Shown here: positions 27,201 to 36,300 of the stretch, in pieces
How positions within the stretch are numbered: position 1 is the stretch's first letter
How the letters are laid out: every line of letters begins with the position of its first letter
Assembly (NCBI GenBank): GCA_016715965.1
Contig: JADJXG010000001.1
Location: 636,501-700,500 of the forward strand
Length of the DNA stretch: 64,000 bases
From: Saprospiraceae bacterium
Lineage (GTDB): Bacteria; Bacteroidota; Bacteroidia; Chitinophagales; Saprospiraceae
Reading direction: 5' to 3'
Notes under the pieces: generated by a model
Database searches by the model: none
Told to the model about the DNA's origin: nothing
The model's input: only the letters and a program-made list of their open reading frames with translations
Program-made: the position numbers and the translations under genes

Positions 27201-28286
27201 GGCTGCGACTCCACGGCGGTTTTGGAGCTTGTCATACTTCCATCCCATCAACTGTCGATCACTCATTCCGCATGCGATCGCTATGTTTGGAATGGGATGA
27301 CTTATGATCAAAGTGGAAATTATTCTTTCTCCACCAAAAATCAGTTTGGTTGCGATAGCAGCATCTCCCTCGATCTCGAAATTTTAAAATCAAGTTCTGC
27401 CAATATTTCCTTATCAACTTGTGACAGTTTGGTTTTTGATGGACAGGTTTTAAAAGAAAGTGGAATTTATCCATTTAAAATCTCCAATCAGGCAGGTTGC
27501 GATTCGACCATCCATTTGAATTTATCCATTCTTTCTTCCAGACAAATCGACTCTGTTTCTTCCTGCGATCCTTTTCTTTGGAATCAGGACGGACAGAATT
27601 ATACCCAATCAGGACATTACCAAAAAAACTTCATCAACTCCGCGGGTTGCGATTCTCTCTTCATACTGAATTTTGTTCGCCTTCCGGAATATTCTTCACA
27701 AGAAAAAATAGAACTTTGCGATCCCTACTTCTGGCCGGTGGCCAACAAACTCCTGGACCAATCCGGCATCTACACCGAACTATTAAAAACCCATCGGGGC
27801 TGTGACTCCAGCATCACCCTGGATCTTCTCATCCATTCCAAATTCATCCACACAGACAGCGTCATCAGTCCTTCCGACTACCTCTGGCCGGTCAATAACC
27901 ATACTTATTCTTCTTCCGGAATTTATGAAGAAAAATATTCCTCCGGTTTTGGATGCGACTCCATCCACCGCCTCGTCCTCCTCATCCAAAACGAAACCGG
28001 CATTTACTATCCCAACGTCCTCATACCCGGTGGCATCAGCGGAGGATTTACCATCTACGACAATCTCCACAGCATCGCCTCCATCGCCACCCTGTCCATC
28101 TACGATCGCTGGGGCAGCCTCGTCTGGCAAAAACACAATCTCTCCCCCAACGATCCTACCCAGGGCTGGGACGGCCGCTTCAAAAATCAACCTGTCCTCC
28201 CCGGTGTCTATACCTGGCATGCGCAACTTGCGCTCAAGGATGGTGGATACCTGACGGTGAAGGGAGATTTGACGGTGCTGAGATAA
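24252..28286 (+). CDS. Giant secreted FG-GAP/Cys-repeat protein with type B T9SS sorting domain
   Basis: 1344 residues. After a signal peptide (IILVFLIFGISSTQIFCQ) the first ~450 residues carry FG-GAP/VCBS-like calcium-binding blades (DLDNDCIPEIV, DIDNDSIPEII, DFNQDGIPEVY, DINSDGILDVI). A ~200-residue linker domain follows (VFGPPDGQHWAPARSVWNQ onward). Then come twelve repeats of ~49 residues of the form C-x2-Y-x-WNG-x-TYTQSG-x-Y-x(8-12)-GCDS-x3-LNL-x-I. The end (IYYPNVLIPGG ... LSIYDRWGSLVWQ ... KGDLTVLR) is a type B T9SS sorting domain. It is likely a long surface fibre or adhesin. Base composition changes abruptly near 25620, from AT-rich to about balanced, inside the coding sequence. Confidence 0.88.
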   Translation: MKSILKIILVFLIFGISSTQIFCQAYLCLNDRFDTTLCFIMEVFTSSSSMLEKKIESEVSISPYYIPFVVDLDNDCIPEIVTKSYLADSLLIFDSKTVKIKWSFPKYVSYSGISNLVFVDIDNDSIPEIISHHGPSGGMFPTPIEDRLICYKTDGTVVWISDQTLNFNSISSASIGVADFNQDGIPEVYLSNKIFNATTGVQICEGGNFGNGRDYQNRFHFPISIAANLDNDSLNLELAAGYTIYKVLISNVNGLIGNQMIPINFSLNGQYLDGPTSIADINSDGILDVIVTVPGDANNAILYVYYLDTGIPRLLARATPPTSIIGSSGNYISHATIGKLRKNNLPSILLSRPNLLISYSYTGSSQLRQDWNFVTTDTSGSTGISLFDFHGDGIQEIIYRDMTKLKIINGSGNLPIVLSQADCLSPTYNEFPIVANIDNTGEAKICVMCSNSTNYSDSKLTVFGPPDGQHWAPARSVWNQYAYNPLQINDDLTVPRVQKNQATYMGGKYNNFMQQESLLDSNGYYKVPAASLTGLIHCVDYDPLTNRFTVSFDLHNRRDASRLADSGLPVSFYASNPENVGDTLGVYYTGQAIFPGDTLRDLSFSFVADSSIRSIYLVVNTRRNGAGVFDSTHFDQPECDYTDNFYYTIELPQIRRDTQNVCEGSGYVFYDTTIYDAGRYHHVQENQSGCDSLIVLLDLSLSQTIHRQSSIEVCDQYNWNGKTLSQSGIYSDTSLTQFGCDSIHSLNLTINLSTNETQNISACDQYDWNGQTYTASGTYSHIGQTVHGCDSMVRLNLTIHPSENIEISQQACHEYFWNGNHYTTSGKYTFQTQSQYSCDSTVILNLTIDTVIRQQISHQACDRYQWNGNTYTQSGIYAFTASTQNGCDSIVSLNLEILQSSNSTENVNSCDAYTWNGNTYTQSGNYEFKTQNRNGCDSIATLQLTILQSTQSLSQVSTCDLYSWNGNTYTQSGNYEFKSQNSEGCDSTAVLELVILPSHQLSITHSACDRYVWNGMTYDQSGNYSFSTKNQFGCDSSISLDLEILKSSSANISLSTCDSLVFDGQVLKESGIYPFKISNQAGCDSTIHLNLSILSSRQIDSVSSCDPFLWNQDGQNYTQSGHYQKNFINSAGCDSLFILNFVRLPEYSSQEKIELCDPYFWPVANKLLDQSGIYTELLKTHRGCDSSITLDLLIHSKFIHTDSVISPSDYLWPVNNHTYSSSGIYEEKYSSGFGCDSIHRLVLLIQNETGIYYPNVLIPGGISGGFTIYDNLHSIASIATLSIYDRWGSLVWQKHNLSPNDPTQGWDGRFKNQPVLPGVYTWHAQLALKDGGYLTVKGDLTVLR

Positions 28287-28328
28287 AAAGAAAGGACCAG
28301 AAGGAGACTGAACTGGAGAAAGCCGACC

Positions 28329-28343
28329 GACTCTGAAAGAGTC
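28329..28343. repeat. Short palindrome GACTCT-GAA-AGAGTC
   Basis: Six-base stem and three-base loop, related by paired (compensatory) base changes to the palindromes at 22955-22970 and 22988-23000. It is not directly followed by a T-run (GCGTTTTT starts eight bases later), so it is at best a weak terminator. Confidence 0.5.
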
Positions 28344-28505
28344 CTGATGAGCGTTTTTATACCACTTAAAGTCCAATATTCTAAGTTTCCGAATTTTAAT
28401 AGTTAGTCTCCAATTTATTTCTCGTCAAAGTTTCATGATACACACTTATGGTGTTTAAAAATTCTATTCAGCAAGGCTTAATTTTCCATTCATTTTTACA
28501 CTTGC

Positions 28506-28535
28506 TTGTAAGATATCAAATTTATTTTATCTTTA
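28506..28535 (+). promoter_or_regulatory. Candidate promoter for the 28553 gene
   Basis: TTG (28506-28508), 19 bases, then TATCTTTA (28528-28535). It lies 17 bases before ATG 28553 and downstream of an alternative ATG at 28448, supporting the later start. Confidence 0.45.
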
Positions 28536-28552
28536 CTGCAAAGTCCTCCAAG

Positions 28553-29599
28553 ATGAAAACACAGCTATCCCCTGCCTCAGTATACTTAGTCCTTTTGAGT
28601 CTCATCAGCCCGCAGAATGATTTGAATGCTCAAGGGACAGAGCCCCAACCCCGCCGCTTTACTTATGAGATCAGAATCGGGGCCAACGTCAATCTTTATA
28701 GGGGATTGCTCAACCGATCCGGACTCGGAAGACAACTCCTAAGTGGAAATACAGGAATCAAATTATTTGTCAGCGGTTTGGTCAATCTGGAGAGCAAGCA
28801 TTGGATACTTGCCTACGGCCCTACCCTGAGTCTTTATTCAAGGTCCCTGGGCAATAGCCAGGATCCTCTCGATTATGATGTGCAGATCGATCTAGTCAAC
28901 GCATTCTCTGCAGGATTTGGTCTTCAGAAATCCGGTAACATGAAATACCTGAGAACCATTGGTAATTCTTCTGCCTACAATTTGCGCCATGAATTTAACC
29001 ACGCCATTGTCTTTAGCGGTAATTATATTCTCAATAACCACCACCGCAACCAAACAGTGGGTGCTATCAACATTACTGCTGCTGATCGTTTTACCATTTT
29101 CTATTACAACGATGGAGGTCCTCCCATCGCCAACCTTGGATCAGGAGACAATATGGACCGTTGGTGGACCGGAGGCGGAGGCATTCTGGTACACCCCAAA
29201 CAAGTGGATGGACCTGTGTATTCTCAAAATTATGTCGAACTTACCTTTGATCAGTTTACGGGCTACACCCCCCTGCTTTACGAACTTAGCAATGTGCTCG
29301 GGATGAACATACCCAAATACAGTCAGTCGGCACATAAAAAGTTAGGTAAGTATTTTACTTCTGAATTATATAATTCGTCTGCCTATAATCTTAAGGTTTC
29401 CTGGCCTAATATCTATCCTGTATCCTTTGATATGGGTGTGATTGGATCTCTGGTAGAAGAGAAAAAGAATGGTAGAAAACTGATCTTTGGAGTGCAGGAC
29501 ATCATTCACGCCGGCATGGGATTTATCCTGCATCCCAACCGCGATGATACAAGACTCTATTTTGGTGCCACTTATAATTCCCGACTCTATGAAAAATAA
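28553..29599 (+). CDS. Exported protein, possibly polymorphic toxin type 23-like
   Basis: 348 residues from ATG 28553, with a signal peptide (PASVYLVLLSLISPQNDLNAQ). The first half looks beta-rich, with repeated strands of an outer-membrane or periplasmic type. The second half has FYYNDGGPPIANLGSGDNMDRWWTGGGG split by turns, then LTFDQFTGYTPLLYEL. These motifs recall to me the C-terminal domain called polymorphic toxin type 23 in Bacteroidota, but I cannot confirm that without a profile search. The next gene, a lipoprotein, starts inside the 3' end of this one, an arrangement that would fit an effector with its protector. Unknown otherwise. Confidence 0.55.
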   Translation: MKTQLSPASVYLVLLSLISPQNDLNAQGTEPQPRRFTYEIRIGANVNLYRGLLNRSGLGRQLLSGNTGIKLFVSGLVNLESKHWILAYGPTLSLYSRSLGNSQDPLDYDVQIDLVNAFSAGFGLQKSGNMKYLRTIGNSSAYNLRHEFNHAIVFSGNYILNNHHRNQTVGAINITAADRFTIFYYNDGGPPIANLGSGDNMDRWWTGGGGILVHPKQVDGPVYSQNYVELTFDQFTGYTPLLYELSNVLGMNIPKYSQSAHKKLGKYFTSELYNSSAYNLKVSWPNIYPVSFDMGVIGSLVEEKKNGRKLIFGVQDIIHAGMGFILHPNRDDTRLYFGATYNSRLYEK

Positions 29600-30371
29600 C
29601 AGTCTGTTTCCATTATTAATCCTGCTCGGTGTCATGAACTCCTGCAGTATCAGGCATTTTACGGAAGAACAATACGACGTACTGGGGACACTTTATAAAG
29701 TCACCGGTGAGGAAAAATCTCCGCTTGTCGGATTTCTTCCACATAAGATGTCTGAAAAACAAAGAATGTCAAAATCTGAAGATCAGATCATGGATGTCAA
29801 AATTTTTGTTGGGAAATATCCGGAATGCCAGGTTGAAAATGGAAACACCAGAGGCTATACACTCAACCTGGATCCGGAAAACAATCCCTGCGTCAGCCCT
29901 GCTGTGGGATATCACAAATTCCGCTGGGTCGAATTAACCAGTCAAAACAATCGCAAAATTTACTTCCTGCTATCTGAAAAAATTATCAAAGACTCCATCT
30001 ACGAAAGGTCCAAGATTTTTTATTACAGCGACTCCACAGAAACTTTCAGAAAAGAACACGGAGGATATCATTTTAACAGAGAAGTCAGAGTGTTTAAAGG
30101 AATGCTGAGCGGCAAGGTCAAAAGCAGCCGAAACGCCAAAGAGCATTATATCGTACATGTAAATCAACACGACGATGACCATCGGTTTATTCGCAAAATT
30201 GTATCAAACAAGTCCAATAAAATTAGTGGAACCAAGCCCCTGGTTTTTGATCTTCCGGACCTGCTTTTCGAAAATCCTGAAAATGGTGGAATCAAACTGG
30301 TCTATCACGATGCGTCCAGCAAACTCACCCTCAATTTATTGAAAAAGGAAGATTACAGAATGAAAAAATAG
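29589..30371 (+). CDS. Lipoprotein overlapping the preceding exported protein gene
   Basis: 260 residues starting MKNNSLFPLLILLGVMNSCSI, with a lipoprotein-type signal ending at Cys. The rest is charged and strand-rich (SQNNRKIYFLLSEKIIKDS, DSTETFRKEHGGYHFN) and matches no family I know. The ATG at 29589 lies 11 bases before the end of the upstream gene, so the two are translationally coupled and probably work together. If the upstream protein is a toxin, this would be its candidate immunity lipoprotein; that is inference from position only. Confidence 0.65.
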   Translation: MKNNSLFPLLILLGVMNSCSIRHFTEEQYDVLGTLYKVTGEEKSPLVGFLPHKMSEKQRMSKSEDQIMDVKIFVGKYPECQVENGNTRGYTLNLDPENNPCVSPAVGYHKFRWVELTSQNNRKIYFLLSEKIIKDSIYERSKIFYYSDSTETFRKEHGGYHFNREVRVFKGMLSGKVKSSRNAKEHYIVHVNQHDDDHRFIRKIVSNKSNKISGTKPLVFDLPDLLFENPENGGIKLVYHDASSKLTLNLLKKEDYRMKK

Positions 30372-30542
30372 TCTTAATTTATTCTAAAAATCATTCACCG
30401 CTTGATTTAATAATCTGACATTTATTGGATATTTTACAAAAAACGTCAGGAATAAATTACAAAATGTGACATTTTGGCATAAAAATTCAACTGGTCAGGA
30501 ATTTGATGTAGCTTGTGTATTCCTAGCATAGAACATTAAAAA

Positions 30543-33272
30543 ATGACTTACGAAAATTTTACCATGAAGGCTCAGGATGCCATCCTGCGAGCCCAACAAA
30601 TCGCCCAAAATCAAGAACAGCAAGTGGTGGACAGTGTCCATCTTTTAAAAGGACTCATCGAAACAGACGAGCAGCTCGTTGAATTTTTATTCCAAAAATC
30701 AAGTGCAAGACTTTCGAAAATAAAATCTGAACTCGATGCTGAGATTAAAAAACTTCCGAGGGTTCAATCTGCCGACAAACAATACCTCAGCAATGAGGCC
30801 AACCAGGTATTGCTAGCAGCAAAAAAACTCATGCAGGAATTTAAAGACGAATTTATTTCGCTGGAACTTATTCTGCTGGCTTTCCTGAAAACCAATGACC
30901 CCGCTTCAAAAATTCTCAAATCCAATCAGATCAATTTTGAAAATCTGAAGCAATCCATCCTTGAATTGCGCAAAGGAAAAAATGTAAAAGAACCCGGAGG
31001 AGACGAACAATACAATGCTTTAAATAAATATGCTGTCAATCTGAATGCAGCTGCTGAATCGGGCAAACTGGATCCCATCGTCGGCAGGGACGAAGAAATC
31101 AGACGAATCCTGCATATACTTTCAAGAAGAAAGAAAAACAATCCCATCTTAATTGGAGAAGCCGGGGTGGGAAAAACCGCCATTGTAGAAGGAATCGCCT
31201 GGCGGATCGTTGAGAAAGACGTGCCCGAAAATCTGAGAGACAAGAGCATTTTCACACTCGATCTCGCGGCATTGATCGCGGGTGCCAAATACAAAGGAGA
31301 ATTTGAAGAAAGGCTTAAAGCCGTCATCAAAGAAGTCAATGAGTCCAATGGAAAAATCATTTTATTCATTGACGAAATCCATTCGCTGATTGGTGCTGGA
31401 GGTGGAAGCGGCTCCATCGATGCAGCCAATATTTTAAAACCCGCTTTGGCTCGGGGAGAATTGCACATGATCGGTGCCACAACCCTCGATGAATATCAAA
31501 AATATTTTGAAAATGACAAGGCCCTGGTCAGAAGATTTCAACCGGTCATCATCGACGAACCCTCTGTGGAAGATACCATTTCTATATTAAGGGGAATTCA
31601 GGACAAATACGAAGTTTATCACAAGATCGCAATTTTGGATGAAGCATTGATTGCAGCTGCCGAACTTTCTCACCGCTATATTTCGGACCGTCAACTGCCG
31701 GATAAGGCCATCGATCTGATTGATGAGGCTTGTGCCAAATTGAGATTGGAGTTGGACAGTGTACCTGACGAAGTGGACGAACAGGACCGTAAAGTGCGAC
31801 AACTTGAAATTGAAAGAGAGGCCATCAAAAGAGACAAGGACAATACCAAAATAAAATACATCGAAGAACAACTCGCCAATGCAAAGGAAAAACTCGCTTC
31901 TGTCAAAGCGGCCTGGCAAGCTGAAAAAGAAATTGTCGATGAAGTTCAGGAAATCAAAAAGAAAATCGATGAATTAAATATTCAAGCTGATCGGGCAGAA
32001 AGAGAATCTGATTTTGGGATGGTCGCTAAAATTCGTTATGGCGACATGAAAGAACAGGAGCGCCTCTTGCACGAAGCCGAAGAAAAACTGAAAGCTCTAC
32101 CCGAAGGAACCCGGTTTACTTCCGATACGGTAACTTCAAACGACATAGCGGGAGTGGTAAGCAAATGGACCGGAATTCCACTCCAGAAAATGTTGATGTC
32201 GGAAAAACAGAAATTACTGGATTTGGAATCTGAGTTGGGTAAAAGGGTCATCGGTCAGGCAGAAGCAGTACGAGCGGTCTCCGATGCTGTCAGACGAAGC
32301 AGAGCAGGTTTGCAAGATCCCAATCGCCCGATTGGTTCATTTATTTTTCTGGGGCCAACTGGCGTTGGAAAAACAGAATTGGCGAAGGCCCTGGCAGAAG
32401 TTTTGTTTGATGATGAGAAAGCCATGACACGTATTGACATGAGTGAATACATGGAGTCACATTCCGTTTCCAGATTGGTCGGAGCTCCTCCGGGGTATGT
32501 AGGCTATGACGAAGGAGGGCAATTGACTGAAGCAGTAAGGACCAAACCTTACAGCATTATATTGTTGGATGAAATCGAAAAGGCCCATCATGATACTTTT
32601 AATATTTTATTGCAGGTATTGGACGACGGAAGGTTGACCGACAACAAAGGCAGAATTGCCAATTTTAAAAATACCATCATCATCATGACTTCCAATATGG
32701 GTTCAGAAATAATCCTCGAAAATTTCGAAGACCTCGAGGCGGTGGGTGACAAACACAGAACTGAAATCATCGAAACGACCCGCATCGAAGTTTTTGAAAA
32801 ATTAAAGTCAACACTCAGGCCAGAGTTTCTCAATAGAATAGATGACAAAATCATGTTCTTACCACTTACCAGAGAGGAGATCAAAAAAATTGCTAAACTG
32901 CAATTGAAAGGATTGACTAAAAATCTGAAAGAGCAGGGTGTTACTTTTGAAATATCCGACAAGGCTTTGGATTTGTTGGCCGATATCGGATTCGAGCCAC
33001 AGTTTGGAGCTAGACCACTAAAGAGGGTAATCCAAAAAGAAGTCGTCAATGAGCTGGCGAAAATGTTGCTCAGTGGCGAGATCGACAAAGCAGAAAAAAT
33101 AATCCTGGATGCGGATCAAAAAGGATTCACCTTCAACGGTAAATCTACAGGTGCTCTGGACAAACAAGATGCGGATCGCATCAAAAGACTCAATGATCTT
33201 ACCAAAGCGACCGAAGATCTTGAAAAAGCAGTTAAAAAACAAAAACCAGCCAAACCGGAGGAGTTGAACTGA
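30543..33272 (+). CDS. clpB: ATP-dependent disaggregase ClpB
   Basis: 909 residues. Domain order: Clp N-domain (MTYENFTMKAQDAILRAQQ to ~145), first AAA+ module with Walker A GEAGVGKTAIVEG near residue 205 and Walker B ILFIDEIHSL, a long coiled-coil middle domain (~400-530, EIDEVQEIKKK-type heptads), second AAA+ module with GPTGVGKTELAKAL near residue 605 and IILLDEIEKAH, and the C-terminal small domain. The full middle domain separates it from ClpA/ClpC. ClpB works with DnaK to extract proteins from aggregates after heat stress. I see no CIRCE element upstream. It converges on the large T9SS gene at 33315. Confidence 0.95.
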   Translation: MTYENFTMKAQDAILRAQQIAQNQEQQVVDSVHLLKGLIETDEQLVEFLFQKSSARLSKIKSELDAEIKKLPRVQSADKQYLSNEANQVLLAAKKLMQEFKDEFISLELILLAFLKTNDPASKILKSNQINFENLKQSILELRKGKNVKEPGGDEQYNALNKYAVNLNAAAESGKLDPIVGRDEEIRRILHILSRRKKNNPILIGEAGVGKTAIVEGIAWRIVEKDVPENLRDKSIFTLDLAALIAGAKYKGEFEERLKAVIKEVNESNGKIILFIDEIHSLIGAGGGSGSIDAANILKPALARGELHMIGATTLDEYQKYFENDKALVRRFQPVIIDEPSVEDTISILRGIQDKYEVYHKIAILDEALIAAAELSHRYISDRQLPDKAIDLIDEACAKLRLELDSVPDEVDEQDRKVRQLEIEREAIKRDKDNTKIKYIEEQLANAKEKLASVKAAWQAEKEIVDEVQEIKKKIDELNIQADRAERESDFGMVAKIRYGDMKEQERLLHEAEEKLKALPEGTRFTSDTVTSNDIAGVVSKWTGIPLQKMLMSEKQKLLDLESELGKRVIGQAEAVRAVSDAVRRSRAGLQDPNRPIGSFIFLGPTGVGKTELAKALAEVLFDDEKAMTRIDMSEYMESHSVSRLVGAPPGYVGYDEGGQLTEAVRTKPYSIILLDEIEKAHHDTFNILLQVLDDGRLTDNKGRIANFKNTIIIMTSNMGSEIILENFEDLEAVGDKHRTEIIETTRIEVFEKLKSTLRPEFLNRIDDKIMFLPLTREEIKKIAKLQLKGLTKNLKEQGVTFEISDKALDLLADIGFEPQFGARPLKRVIQKEVVNELAKMLLSGEIDKAEKIILDADQKGFTFNGKSTGALDKQDADRIKRLNDLTKATEDLEKAVKKQKPAKPEELN

Positions 33273-33274
33273 AT

Positions 33275-33301
33275 CGGATCGTAAGAAGGGTATCCGTTTT
33301 T
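33275..33301 (+). terminator. Weak candidate terminator of clpB
   Basis: CGGAT (33275-33279) pairs with ATCCG (33292-33296), followed by TTTTTAT. The stem is only five bases, so confidence is limited. Confidence 0.35.
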
Positions 33302-33314
33302 ATCCAGAAATAAT

Positions 33315-36300
33315 CTACCGAACCAAAGTGAGCGACCCCTTGAAAATGGAAACAGATCCGTCGTCAAAAATGACCCTTGCGGTATAAACATACACTCCAG
33401 GTATTATTTTTTGACCATTGAATTCTCCATTCCATCCATTTTTAGGATCATTTAAGGGGAGATTCTCTGCATGAAATAATTCTGCTCCCCATCGATCGTA
33501 AATCTCAAGGCTTCGAATGCGGGCTGTTTCATCAGGTCCATACAGAATGAATCCATCATTGACACCATCTCCGTTGGGAGAAAAAGTATTGGGTGCGTAA
33601 ATATTTTTATCACGCACCTTTATTCTTATTTCATCTTCATCCATGCATCCATCGTCATTGGAAATATGTGCCACCAAAATCAAATCGGATTCTGCAGTCA
33701 ATCTCAGTATTCTGCAGGTATCGCAATAGCTAGGAGAAAGTCCGGTCCACATTAATCTCGAATATGGACCCAGAATGTCGGATCTGATTTCGATGAGTGT
33801 TCCTTTCAGCACATCCAAATCAGGCCCAAGATCAATGCTCACTTTTTGTGGAGCAATCAACTGAATCATGGTATCTGTCTTACATCCGTTTGAATCTACT
33901 ACGGAGATCTGATAATCACCGGCTGGTAAATTTGAAAATCTGTTTGCAAAGAAAAATGGAATTCCATTCAAAGAAAATTGATAGGGAGGACGCCCACTTC
34001 GAATTTCATCAACCGAGATTATTCCGGTGCTGTCAGTGTCCGAGCAGGGTATCGGCACAAAGCTGATTTCATTTATTTGCGGAACCCCCATTTTACTGAG
34101 TTGAATGCTATCTCTGTAAGCGCAATTTCCATTTTTGTATTGAATGTGATAAGTATGAATTCCTTCTTCCATTCTGTCAAAGTGGATCAGATGACCAGAC
34201 AATTGCGGACCTGAAATGCTGATGGGCAAAGTTGAATCAACAAGAAAAGGATGGATTGACAAGACGGTGATTTGTTTTGAACAAAGCCTGATGACCGTAT
34301 CCAATGTCAACCGGATTGGCGGACAAAGAGGAGTTGAACACAAAACCGCTTCTGATTCTACCTCACCGCAGGGACCCTGATCCAAAATCCTGACCCTTAG
34401 TTCTGCCGTGTCGCCTGGTTGCTGAACGCTGATGTGAAAACTGGTATCACTGGTTTGATATCCATTGGGGCCCTTCAACTGGGTGATGAGGTAATTTTTT
34501 GCACGCGGATTTTTTTTCCAATAAAAAGAAATGGAAGTGTCAGTAGCGTAACACTGAATTTCGGGAAGTTCAAGTGGAGCAAAAACTTCCGTTTCCTGCT
34601 CTTGTTCATCCAAACAAAATTCTTCCGGCAATCTAAGTCTGATTTTTTTCTTTCCGGGCTTGTCCCATTTTACTTCAAAAAGATCTTTACCCAATGGTCG
34701 AAAAAAACCGCCATCCAATTGCCATTGACCCATGGTGCTGTCTTCTTTCCGACCCGTAAATCGGATCAACAAAAAAGAATCCTGGCAGATGGCACTGTCC
34801 AATACAAATTTTGCCAAGGGGTTTCGTCTTACAACTACCACTTGTTGTCCTGAATAAATACAGCCCGCTTCTAAATAACTGATCTGAATGGTATGGATTC
34901 CGGGTCCTGCCAACTGAAGGTCAAAAACTGCTGAACTGCTGTCTCTGATACCTGTTCCTCTGAATGTCCAGCGCCCCAATTCAGGGCCCTTATCCAAACT
35001 GGGATTCAGATGAATGGTGTCAGAAACATCCCCCATACAAATCAATCTGGGCGGTTGCTGCACAATATTGCGATCAGGGCAATCGATGGCTGAACATTTG
35101 AGTTCGATACTCTGGTCTCCACAGAGACTGTCTCTGAGAACGACCCGGATCAAAGCCTCCTCTCCCCTGGCCAGTCCCGAAAAGTAATAACTGGAATCAG
35201 AGGTTTGGATGGCCTGAGTCTGTCCGCTCAGATTAAACACCTCGCAAATAAAATTCGGATCTTTTTTCCAAAAGAAAGACACACTGCTGTCTGTGGAAAA
35301 ACAATATCCCGCAGGTGCATCCGGAGGATCTCTGATTTCGATGGAATCGCAATACTGAATTTGACAATGTTCCAATTGAGCGAGAAGACAAAAATTTACC
35401 ATCCCTTTTTTTGCAATAACGCTGTCCAAAAAACCGGAAGAAATAAGAAACGCTTCCGCAGTATCCACTTGAAAAAAATAATTTACATTTTGATCCGTAT
35501 TCCATTTGACTTTCAAAGCTGTTCCCGTACACAAAAGTTTTCTTTCAATCATGACGTCCGGATCAGAAATGGAAAGCACATCGACTGCAAAGGAGGACCA
35601 TTCAGGACAAGGGACTCCTGTGGGCAACAACCAAATCATCGTATCCGAATGACCGATCCAATACCCTTGGGAAATCAAGCAACTGCTGTCCTGACAACTG
35701 TAAAAATTTATACCAAGGGGTGCCGGTCCGGTATGGTTTATATTTATTTGGTCAAACCATAATGTATCTGCTTTACATATTTTGAGTTCGGGAATGCTTA
35801 CAACAGTTTTAGGTATGAGAAATATCGGTACCTTCAATTCATCGATGCAAATCCCGTTGGATGCTTTCACAAAAACGACACTGTCCCGGTCTATTAAAAT
35901 GGTGTCCGAAGGAATCAGATTGGATGAGTCACAAGGTTGGGCAAAGTGAAAACTCAGTGTAGCGCCCGAATTCTGCAAATCGCGTATCGGAAAAGAGTCC
36001 AGTGTCAACCATTCACCCGGGCATTGCTTTATGCTATCCTCTAACACCAATTCCGGTATTTTTCGGGAGCCGTTAAGCTGAATGCTGAAAACACCCGGAC
36101 ATTTGAAATCCAAACTGTCCCTGGAAAAAACGACAAATTGATATTCTCCCGGATGAAGCACTTTCGCGTTTTGGTTGATCGCAATCGTGTCACCTGCAGG
36201 ATCCAGCCAGGCGTAATTTTTGATGTCTTTAAAATCTGTGCGCGTGGAGTCTACAAACAACAAAACCAGGGTGTCCTTACAACTCAAATCACTGGATTTA

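Noticed and set aside
28329..28355. Hammerhead ribozyme core (CTGATGA near GAAA)
   Set aside because: GAAA and CTGATGA are only five bases apart and cannot form the three required stems; the segment is a simple palindrome.
33018..33391. Small genes antisense to the clpB 3' end
   Set aside because: Shadow frames; the convergent T9SS gene and clpB explain the region.
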